A stretch of DNA of 11,316 nt from Verrucomicrobiota bacterium. GTDB taxonomy: Bacteria; Verrucomicrobiota; Kiritimatiellia; CAIQIC01; Lenti-01. Under the pieces are notes generated by a model. It did no database searches. It saw nothing but the letters and a program-made list of their open reading frames with translations, and was not told the origin of the DNA. The DNA lies in contig JAKLIL010000033.1 in the NCBI GenBank assembly GCA_022709625.1, positions 1 through 11,316 of the forward strand, read 5' to 3'. Below are positions 1 to 6,664 of this stretch, piece after piece (positions within the stretch are counted from its first letter, which is position 1; every line of letters starts with the position of its first letter). A program made the translations under genes and the position numbers.

Positions 1-833
1 GGATTGCGGTAGGGCGCATGCGCGATCAACTGGAACTGTTCCTGCAGGATCTGCGCCCAGGCCTGCCACGGGGAAGCATAGAGTTCCAACGCCACGCCCT
101 GCCGGAACAAGGCCCCCGCGTGGAGCGGATACAGAGCCAGGCCCGGCGCGAGGCCAAGCGCGAACGCCGCGTAGGCGCGCCAGTTCCGCAGCATGCGTTT
201 CCGGAACAATTCCCGGAACACAAGCACCAGCGCCATCGGGAAATAGACCATGAAGGTCGGGAATTCCGGCATGCCAATGCCGAACGCAAATCCCAGCAGG
301 ACCAGATAGCGGCGCCGGCCGGTGCGTTGAAACTCGGAGAAGACCACGGCCGCCAGGAGCAACAACAGCAGATGGAAGGTCCCCGGCAAGGAACACGTGG
401 CCGCGGCCCAGCAGGGAATGCCGCACGCCAGATAAAAGCCCGCGACGAGCGTCGCCAGCCGCCGGGCCTGGCGTTCCCGCGCCTGCTGGTACGGGGCGGC
501 GTCCGCGGCCAGGCGATAGCCGACCCGCGCCATGAGGAATCCCAGCAGCGCCACGCAGGCCGCGCCGCAGAAGGCGCTGACCAAGCCCGTCCAGCCGGCG
601 AGCGACAGGCCGGGCATGTCCGCCAGCCGCCGCACGATCCACCCCCACAGCGGATCCATGCCGCTGGGCGCGGCATCGAGCCGCAGATGCGCCAGCAGCG
701 ATCGCGTCGGCATGCCCGGCGTCGGCGCCCAGTTCAGGGTCGCCACGTAGACGCCCAGCGCGGCAACGAACAACAGCGCGCAGAGACCGCGTGCGGCGGC
801 CTGCGAACTGGCCATGGCATTTTGCTCGCGCAT
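1..833 (-). CDS. Polytopic membrane protein, DUF2723-like, paralogue of the next gene upstream (partial, runs off left edge)
   Basis: An open frame read leftward from an ATG at 833 has no stop before the window edge, giving 277 N-terminal residues. The protein is very hydrophobic: a first membrane helix at about residues 15-33, another near 84-103, then a Leu-rich helix starting LPGTFHLLLLL (149-159) and a segment GFAFGIGMPEF (181-191). These motifs sit at exactly the same residue numbers in the neighbouring 1047-residue protein (L62-W63-G64, GAACV at 90-94, LPGTFHLLLLL at 149-159, QRTG at 169-172), so the two are tandem paralogues and both chosen starts are mutually supported. A GGGAGG lies 17 bases upstream, rather far for a ribosome site; Met7 (815) is an alternative start. 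The fold resembles DUF2723/GT-C type membrane glycosyltransferases, but function is not established. By analogy with the paralogue, a TPR tail probably follows outside the window. It sits 41 bases after its paralogue and is probably co-transcribed. Confidence 0.85.
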   Translation of the reverse strand, partial: MREQNAMASSQAAARGLCALLFVAALGVYVATLNWAPTPGMPTRSLLAHLRLDAAPSGMDPLWGWIVRRLADMPGLSLAGWTGLVSAFCGAACVALLGFLMARVGYRLAADAAPYQQARERQARRLATLVAGFYLACGIPCWAAATCSLPGTFHLLLLLLAAVVFSEFQRTGRRRYLVLLGFAFGIGMPEFPTFMVYFPMALVLVFRELFRKRMLRNWRAYAAFALGLAPGLALYPLHAGALFRQGVALELYASPWQAWAQILQEQFQLIAHAPYRN

Positions 834-874
834 GTCGTGTTCTGGCTCATCCTCCCGGCCGCGCCGCCGGCGGC

Positions 875-3800
875 CTACGGAGTGTTCTTGAGCAAGTCCT
901 GCAATTGCACCTGCTGTTCCGCCGGCAATTCGCCCAAGCGGTCGGACAAGGGCCCGGCGACGTCGCGCGCCGCTGCCGCTTGGCCGCGGGCCGCGTAGAG
1001 CCGGGCGGACAACAGCAGGCTCTGGGCGTTGTCGGGCATGGCGGCCAGCACCAACTGCAGGTCGCGTTCCGCTTCGTCGTAGCGGCCGTCCAGCAGGTTC
1101 AATTCGGCGCGCGTGGAGAGGAACACGGGATTGGCCGGCTGGGCGGCCAAGGCTTCTTCCACCAAGGTCCGGGCTTCCGGCCGCCCGCCTTCCTTCAGCA
1201 TCAGCAAATAGGCCAAGTCGTTCAAGGCCGTGGGATCCCGGCGCTTCTGGAGCGCGGTCCGGTAGGACGATTCCGCGAGGGAATATTGCCCCCGGGCGTA
1301 TTGGAAGGAGCCCAGCATGAGGTTGCCCGTGAAATTGTCCGGATCGAGGGTCAGCAGAATGCGCACGTGGTCTTCGGCCAATTCGCGTTTGCGTTCCTGG
1401 AAATCCACGTCGACGAGCATTTCCAGCGCGCGGACCTGGCGCGGGTTCATGCGCAGGACCTGTTCGAGTTCGTTGCGGGCTTCGGGCCATTGCTGGCGGT
1501 TCTGGTAGAGTTCCGCCAGCATGAGCCGGACCTCGGGCGAACTGCCCTGCAGGTTTTTCAGGGACTTCAGGGCCTTGTCGTAGGTGGCGGGATCGCGGCC
1601 GTCGCCGGTCAGCATGGCCAGCCAGGCCCAGACGCGGCTGTCGTCCGTGGACTGCTTGGCCAGTTCCTTCAGCGCGGCCACGGCGGGTTCGATCTGGCCC
1701 TGGAGATATTGCAGCACGATGCGCTCGAAGCGCAGCCGCGCCGGCGGCACGCCGGCCGCTTCCGCCTGGCCGAGGAGCTGCTCGGCCACCGCGTAGTTTT
1801 CGTTGCCGATCGCCAATTCCGCGAGCATCGTCAAGGCCTCGGGATCGTTCGGCTTTTCCTTGAGGACGTCGCGGTAGAACTCGGCCCCGCGGCGCAAATC
1901 GCCGCTGGAGAGGTAGGCCCGGCCCAGGAACGCCTTGACAGCCGGATCGACCGCCTGGGTTCCCGCCGCGCGGCGCAGCTCGGCCTCGGCCATGCGCGGC
2001 TTGCCGGACACGGCCCAGATCATGCCGTGCCGGACCAAGAAGCCGGTGTTGTGCACGTAGCCGTACAGTCCCGACAGGGCCCACATCACGCGGGTGTCGA
2101 CGTGCCGTTCCTTGAAGGCGGTCCAGGCGGCCTCGTATTCCGGCAATTCGGGCAACTGCCGCTCCTGCGCCAGAGTCAGCAGATTCAACAAGGCGCTGAC
2201 GTTGTCGGCATCGATCCGCCGCGCCTGCTTGAAGGTTTCCACTGCGCCCAGGGCATCGCCGCGTTCCACCTGCATGAAGCCGACGTTGTTCGCCGCCTTG
2301 GATGCGAGCCGCAGGGCCTGGCGCTGGTAGAAGGCGGCGGGATTGCGTTCATCGATCGCCCGGGCCGCCCACTGTTCCATGCGGTTCCAGAAGGGCCGTT
2401 GCTTTTCGAGCAGCGGCGCCAAATCGACCCGGTCTCCGGACGGTTCCGCGCGGTAGATCAATCCATCCGGGACCAGATAACCGAATTCACGCAGCGGGTC
2501 GGTCACGTCCAGCGACGCCGTGCGCGCCAAGCCTTCGTCCTGGGCGAGGAAATCCTGGAGGAATGCGCCAAAGCCGACTTGCAGCAGGGACTGCTGGCGG
2601 GACCCGGGGAAACGCTGCGCCAAATAGCGGCGGTACAGGTCCGATGGCGTTTGCGGCAAGGCGACAACCGTTAGATCCAGGCCGCGCGCCCGCGCCCGCA
2701 GGCTGATGCCGTCGTCCAGAATGCCGTCGGACAGCAAGACGTCGCGGCCGGCGAGATCGGCCAGCACGCCGTCCGCCAGGGCGGCCACGCTTTCGCCGGG
2801 GCGGCCATTGGCCACGGGCCAATTCCAGTAGCCGGCCGCCACCACCGCCACCGGCGCCAGCAGGCCCACCACCCCCATCAAGCTGCGCAGGGGTTGGCCG
2901 ATGCCGGCGTTGCGATGTTCCCGGACCTGCCCCATCACCCACAGCTCGCCCGCGACATAGCCCGCGCAGGCGGCCAGGATCAGGTACGGCGTAGCCATCA
3001 GGTAGTACATGCCGAAGAAGCGCCAAGGCGCAAACGGCGCATTGAACACCACGCCCATGGCGAGGAGCAGCACCGCGAGGCGCAGGGCCGTCTGCCATGC
3101 CGAATAGCGCCAGGCCGGTTTTTTGGCCCGCAGCAGGAACAGCATGCCCCACGGCAGGATGGTGAGCGCCATGACCATCAGGAAACCCGTGGTTTGCGGC
3201 GCATTCACGATCAGATGCCATTGGTCGCGCCAGATATACCAGATCACCGCCCACATCGAGGCGAACCCGCGCAGGCGCACGGCGGGATCGGCCCACAGCG
3301 TCCAGCCGTTCCAGACGTAGAGCAGCAGTCCGGGCAGCACGCACAGGCCCGTGCGCACCAGCACCCGCACGCTGAACTCGGCGCGCTGCAGCATGGCGCG
3401 GACCACCAGCACCGCGGCCAGCGGCGCGAACACCCAGAACGTGGCGAATTCGGCGATGCCGACGCCATAGAGCAGCCCCAGCAGATAGAGGAACGCCGTC
3501 TTGCCCGTGCGCTGGTATTCCGCGAACAGCCAAACCGCGCCCAGCAGCAACAGCAAATGGAACGTGCCGGGCAGCGAACGGGTCGACAAGACCCAGAAGG
3601 GAACGCTCGCCATGGCGTACAGCCCCGCGGTCAGGCCCCCCAGCGCGCACGCCTGGGTTTCGCGCCGCATTTCGTCGGGATCGTGCGCATCGTGGACGGA
3701 GTGGCGCACCCGCATCATCAAGGCGGCCAGCAGCGCGACGCAGGCCGCGCCGAACACCGCGCTCAGGGCGCCCATCCATTGCGGCAGGGCAGCGCCCGCC

Positions 3801-4018
3801 CCCGCGGCGCATAGACGGACCAGGCGCCCCCACAGGGAATCCAGCAACGTGGGCACGGCATCGAGCCACATATGCCACGCCAGGCTTTTGGCCGGCAGTC
3901 CGGGAAACGCCCCGCGGCACAGGGTGATGAAATACAGGACGAGGGCCCCCAGCGCCAAAACCAGGGGCACCCAGACGCGGGTGCGCGCCGGCGGCAGGGC
4001 GGTGTCGGTGTCATTCAT
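875..4018 (-). CDS. Large membrane protein with DUF2723-like N-terminus and C-terminal TPR array
   Basis: 1047 residues from ATG 4018. Residues about 15-395 hold some ten or eleven hydrophobic segments (first at 15-34, last about 375-395), typical of polytopic GT-C-like membrane proteins such as DUF2723. A hydrophilic segment of about 170 residues follows, then TPR-type helical repeats from about residue 573 to the end, with recognisable units such as AYLSSGDLRRGAEFYRDVL and ELYQNRQQWPEARNELEQVL. TPR arrays bind protein partners; in this family a role in envelope glycan assembly or export is plausible but inferred. The frame extends ten codons further to an ATG at 4048, but the start at 4018 is preferred because AGGAG lies 9 bases before it and because it puts conserved motifs in gap-free register with the downstream paralogue. 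It follows the sialidase-like gene after 66 bases. No substrate can be read from the sequence. Confidence 0.9.
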   Translation of the reverse strand: MNDTDTALPPARTRVWVPLVLALGALVLYFITLCRGAFPGLPAKSLAWHMWLDAVPTLLDSLWGRLVRLCAAGAGAALPQWMGALSAVFGAACVALLAALMMRVRHSVHDAHDPDEMRRETQACALGGLTAGLYAMASVPFWVLSTRSLPGTFHLLLLLGAVWLFAEYQRTGKTAFLYLLGLLYGVGIAEFATFWVFAPLAAVLVVRAMLQRAEFSVRVLVRTGLCVLPGLLLYVWNGWTLWADPAVRLRGFASMWAVIWYIWRDQWHLIVNAPQTTGFLMVMALTILPWGMLFLLRAKKPAWRYSAWQTALRLAVLLLAMGVVFNAPFAPWRFFGMYYLMATPYLILAACAGYVAGELWVMGQVREHRNAGIGQPLRSLMGVVGLLAPVAVVAAGYWNWPVANGRPGESVAALADGVLADLAGRDVLLSDGILDDGISLRARARGLDLTVVALPQTPSDLYRRYLAQRFPGSRQQSLLQVGFGAFLQDFLAQDEGLARTASLDVTDPLREFGYLVPDGLIYRAEPSGDRVDLAPLLEKQRPFWNRMEQWAARAIDERNPAAFYQRQALRLASKAANNVGFMQVERGDALGAVETFKQARRIDADNVSALLNLLTLAQERQLPELPEYEAAWTAFKERHVDTRVMWALSGLYGYVHNTGFLVRHGMIWAVSGKPRMAEAELRRAAGTQAVDPAVKAFLGRAYLSSGDLRRGAEFYRDVLKEKPNDPEALTMLAELAIGNENYAVAEQLLGQAEAAGVPPARLRFERIVLQYLQGQIEPAVAALKELAKQSTDDSRVWAWLAMLTGDGRDPATYDKALKSLKNLQGSSPEVRLMLAELYQNRQQWPEARNELEQVLRMNPRQVRALEMLVDVDFQERKRELAEDHVRILLTLDPDNFTGNLMLGSFQYARGQYSLAESSYRTALQKRRDPTALNDLAYLLMLKEGGRPEARTLVEEALAAQPANPVFLSTRAELNLLDGRYDEAERDLQLVLAAMPDNAQSLLLSARLYAARGQAAAARDVAGPLSDRLGELPAEQQVQLQDLLKNTP

Positions 4019-4027
4019 GATCGGGGT

Positions 4028-4032
4028 CTCCT
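4028..4032 (-). promoter_or_regulatory. Shine-Dalgarno AGGAG that fixes the start of the membrane/TPR gene
   Basis: On the minus strand AGGAG is followed by 9 bases and then ATG at 4018. The longer in-frame ATG at 4048 has no comparable site, so the ten extra N-terminal residues of the longer frame are probably not translated. The register with the paralogue at 833 supports the same start. Confidence 0.7.
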
Positions 4033-4084
4033 GAACCAAAGGCGCCAACCTTAATGGACTCCGGGCGGGAAATCACGCCCAAAA

Positions 4085-5281
4085 TCAACCGTTTTTCGCG
4101 CGGAAATTCGGCAGGAGCGCGCACAGCACCTGCGTGGTTTCGCGGGCGTTCCGGCTGCCCGGTCCGCCGGCGCGGCAGGCCACCGCCAGATCGTTGCCGC
4201 AGACCGCCCCGGATGGGTCGCAGCGAATGCCCGCCGGCCCTTCCCCGCCGGCCACTACCCCGCCGGCGAACTGCCATTCCATGAGATTTTCGGATGTCCA
4301 CGCGCCAATGCGGCGCAACCCCGCCTCGTGGCTCGCTTCGCGGCCCAGCGGTACCCCGCGACTCCCGCGGCAGCCCAGCAGCCAATGCGCATGGCTGGGT
4401 TCGTCGTAGAACAGATCGAACTTGTCGTGGCCGCCCGGCAGGGGCAGCCAGCACCACGGCTCGCCGCCAGGCGTCCGCGGCACCGCCAAGGTCAATTCCT
4501 TGGCGTCCAGCCGCAACCAAGCCGCCCAATGCTGGCGACCGCACCCCGTCGCCCCCGCGACGTGCAATGCCCCCGCCCCGTGCCACGGATGGCGGGCATC
4601 CTGAATCTTCACCAGAACGGGATCGCGCCAGAGCACCGGCGAGCCGTCGGCCGGCACGCCGAAGCCCGCTCCGGCGACGGCGGGCACGAACCCGGCCAAG
4701 GGGGGCGAGACCGGTCCCTGCGTCCAGGCCTTGCGGTTCATCAGGCTGGCGCCGCGCGGCGCGCGGAATACCGTCAAGCCCATCGCGCCGCCGACGGGAA
4801 CCAGGCCCGGCACGTACCAGGACTCCCCATCGGCCAGCACGGTCGTCGGGGCCAGCCACAAATCCACGTCGCCCGTCAGGTCCATGGACGCGGACCAGCT
4901 CGCGCCGCCGTCGGGCGAACGCATCAGGCAGAGGCCGCCCGAGGCTTCGCCCAGCAGGTAGACATCGCCGCCGTCGCGAAACAGGCTGGCGCGGCGAAAG
5001 GGAAAAGTGGCGGCGAGTTTCCAGGTCACGCCGCCGTCGCCCGACGACATGACCCTCCCCTGCATCCACCGCTTGCGTTTTTCGTCGTGGCCTTTTTTGC
5101 CGCCGAGATCCTTCACGTCGGGGCCGGTCTGGTCGAAGGCCACGAGCAGCTTGCCGTTGGCCAAGGCGAGCAGGCTGGGCGCGCCGAGGGAAATCCGCTT
5201 GCCCGCGGGCACCGCGAACACCGTGGCGGGGCCGCCGCTTTTTTTGGATTCCGCCGGCGCGGCTGGATGTTCTTCAGTCAT
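4085..5281 (-). CDS. Sialidase-like beta-propeller protein with Asp-box (BNR) repeats
   Basis: 398 residues from an ATG at 5281. Two Asp-box motifs (S/T-x-D-x-G-x-T/S-W) are clear: SSGDGGVTW at residues 79-87 and RSPDGGASW at 121-129, each on a predicted blade turn, as in sialidases and BNR-repeat glycosidases. There are repeated beta-rich segments such as SLFRDGGDVYLLG (99-111). No signal peptide or membrane segment is visible, so the product should be cytoplasmic, which is unusual for a real exo-sialidase. I could not identify the catalytic Arg triad and Tyr/Glu pair with confidence, so this may be a non-enzymatic propeller or act on another glycoside. A Lys-rich loop lies at about 57-72. 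The start overlaps the end of the Nudix gene (ATG inside its last codons), which suggests translational coupling; an ATG further upstream in the frame lies within the Nudix gene and is rejected. Confidence 0.8.
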   Translation of the reverse strand: MTEEHPAAPAESKKSGGPATVFAVPAGKRISLGAPSLLALANGKLLVAFDQTGPDVKDLGGKKGHDEKRKRWMQGRVMSSGDGGVTWKLAATFPFRRASLFRDGGDVYLLGEASGGLCLMRSPDGGASWSASMDLTGDVDLWLAPTTVLADGESWYVPGLVPVGGAMGLTVFRAPRGASLMNRKAWTQGPVSPPLAGFVPAVAGAGFGVPADGSPVLWRDPVLVKIQDARHPWHGAGALHVAGATGCGRQHWAAWLRLDAKELTLAVPRTPGGEPWCWLPLPGGHDKFDLFYDEPSHAHWLLGCRGSRGVPLGREASHEAGLRRIGAWTSENLMEWQFAGGVVAGGEGPAGIRCDPSGAVCGNDLAVACRAGGPGSRNARETTQVLCALLPNFRAKNG

Positions 5282-5831
5282 GCAGCCATTCGTCCAATTC
5301 CCCGCGCAGCAGGTAGGCGCCCGCGTAGACCTTGGGATCCACCAGAAACCCTTTGGCCCGCATCCGCTCCAGCCATTCCACCAGCCAGGACATGGGCACC
5401 GCGTGGGTGCGGATGCGTTCGGCGCCCCGGCCGCCGCCGGAGGCCGTCCGCACCATGCCACGCGCCCGGTAGAACGTCACGATTTCGTTCGAAATGCCCG
5501 GACTCGGCGGCCCCGTCAGAACCGCATTCATCGTCGCCGCCTGGAAGCCGGTTTCTTCGAACAGTTCGCGCCGGGCGGCTTCTTCCAGCGCTTCGGTTTC
5601 ATGGCCGGCCACGTCGCCGGCCAGCCCCGCGGGCCATTCCACCACGTAGGCCCCGACAGGCTCCCGCCATTGCGTTACCAGCACCACGCACCCGTGGCGG
5701 GTCGTGCCGACGATCACGACGATGCCGGAGATCTTCGGCCGCTCAACGAATTCCCAGCCGCCGCGGACCACCAGCCGCAGATGGGCGCCTTCGGCCAGCA
5801 AGCGTTTCTTGGATGAAGGGGTCCGGGCCAT
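5274..5831 (-). CDS. Nudix hydrolase, ADP-ribose pyrophosphatase-like
   Basis: 185 residues. The Nudix catalytic helix is present as RRELFEETGF (residues 87-96), with the Glu residues E89, E92 and E93 that bind Mg2+ in the family, preceded by VEWPAGLAG (64-72), the usual Pro-Ala-Gly entry of ADP-ribose/NDP-sugar hydrolases. The spacing between that Gly and the first conserved Glu (E80) is about two to three residues longer than the canonical GX5E. The upstream strand pattern (ISGIVVIVG, VVLVTQWREP, YVVEWPAG) also matches ADP-ribose pyrophosphatases, which split nucleoside diphosphates linked to another moiety. The exact substrate is not readable; an NDP-sugar is possible given the neighbouring sialidase-like and membrane genes, but that is inference. 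No clear ribosome site precedes ATG 5831. It is the first gene of the minus-strand cluster and overlaps the next by 8 bases. Confidence 0.9.
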   Translation of the reverse strand: MARTPSSKKRLLAEGAHLRLVVRGGWEFVERPKISGIVVIVGTTRHGCVVLVTQWREPVGAYVVEWPAGLAGDVAGHETEALEEAARRELFEETGFQAATMNAVLTGPPSPGISNEIVTFYRARGMVRTASGGGRGAERIRTHAVPMSWLVEWLERMRAKGFLVDPKVYAGAYLLRGELDEWLHD

Positions 5832-5938
5832 GCGCGCAACGATACACCGGCGCGCCCGGACGAGGAAAGCACGAAAGCGAACGACGCCGCCCCGAAATAA
5901 AACGCTGGATTCATTTGTTCCCCGCCGCGGGCTGCGTT

Positions 5939-5942
5939 AGGA
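5939..5942 (+). promoter_or_regulatory. Shine-Dalgarno AGGA supporting a GTG start at 5950
   Basis: AGGA is followed by 7 bases and then GTG, which opens a frame beginning with a good signal peptide. An ATG at 5942 leads to a stop after three codons, so GTG is the functional start. Confidence 0.6.
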
Positions 5943-5949
5943 TGCCGGC

Positions 5950-6642
5950 GTGAAAACCCAATTCCGCTTGCTGCCCTCGGTATGCCTCGCCGTCCTTGTA
6001 GGGTCGGGGCTGTCCGCCCGCGCCGAACCCGTCGCCCTTCGCTACGAAGTGAAATTCAAGGACGCGGTCGTGGCCACCCAGACCGTGGAACTGGTCCAGT
6101 CCGCCGGCTTGAAGACCGTTTCCACCGCGTTCGCGGCCGACTTGCCGGTCTTCGTTGCCCGGCACCCCTACGCCGAGCAGCTTTCGGCCTCGTTCCGCCC
6201 TGACGGCACGGTGGAGCGCCTGGCGGCCCGGATCCAGGACGGACCCAAGCTGACCCTGGTTTCCGGCGCGCTGCATTCCAACGGCGCCGTCCGCATCGTC
6301 CGCACGGACATGGCCGGCACCGCCACCGCGCTCGTTGCCCGTGCCGATTACGATTTCCACTCCCTGGTCCTGTATGGAACCGCACCAGCCGATTTCCTGC
6401 CGACCAACCGGCCCGTGCGCGTGCTCGACGTCGCGGCCGGCCGCGTGGTTCCGGTCTCCATCCAAACCAACGCGGAAAGCGAAACCACGCCGGAACGCCA
6501 GCACGTCGCCTCCATGCATCTCGTCTGGACGGAGGGGGCCCGCACCAGCCATTCGTGGCATCCCGAGACCTACGGCAATCTCCCGCGCCGCTACATCCGC
6601 CTGACGGAAAGCGGCGAATTCACTTTCACGCTCCAGAGATGA
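5950..6642 (+). CDS. Exported protein of unknown function (DUF6134/DUF3108-like)
   Basis: 230 residues from a GTG start. The N-terminus is a standard signal peptide: charged MKTQFR, hydrophobic core at about 7-21, and a cleavage motif ending ARA at residue 25, so the product is periplasmic or secreted; there is no lipobox Cys. The mature part is beta-rich, beginning VALRYEVKFKDAVV, and contains a segment ADYDFHSLVLYG (about 131-142) and a terminal FTFTLQR. The overall look (export signal, then a YxVxxxG/D-type beta-sandwich) recalls the DUF6134/DUF3108 families, but I cannot confirm this from the sequence. It ends 22 bases before the acyl synthetase/acyltransferase gene and is probably co-transcribed with it, so a role in envelope lipid handling is possible. 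It is divergent from the Nudix gene across 118 bases. Confidence 0.8.
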   Translation: MKTQFRLLPSVCLAVLVGSGLSARAEPVALRYEVKFKDAVVATQTVELVQSAGLKTVSTAFAADLPVFVARHPYAEQLSASFRPDGTVERLAARIQDGPKLTLVSGALHSNGAVRIVRTDMAGTATALVARADYDFHSLVLYGTAPADFLPTNRPVRVLDVAAGRVVPVSIQTNAESETTPERQHVASMHLVWTEGARTSHSWHPETYGNLPRRYIRLTESGEFTFTLQR

Positions 6643-6664
6643 AGCCCTGCACCGGAGACGCTCC

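Noticed and set aside
18..998. A 326-codon plus-strand frame and a 216-codon minus-strand frame at the left end
   Set aside because: The real frame here is the minus-strand membrane protein from 833, which matches its paralogue; the others are Arg/Gln- or Trp/Cys-rich shadows.
791..2674. A 627-codon plus-strand frame opposite the TPR gene
   Set aside because: It is rich in Gln, His, Arg and Gly with no recognisable domain, and is the antisense shadow of the TPR region.
4061..4078. Inverted repeat GGGCG-N8-CGCCC between the sialidase-like gene and the membrane gene, considered as a terminator
   Set aside because: It has a short stem, a long loop and no T-run downstream on the minus strand, so it does not look like an intrinsic terminator, and the spacing suggests an operon.
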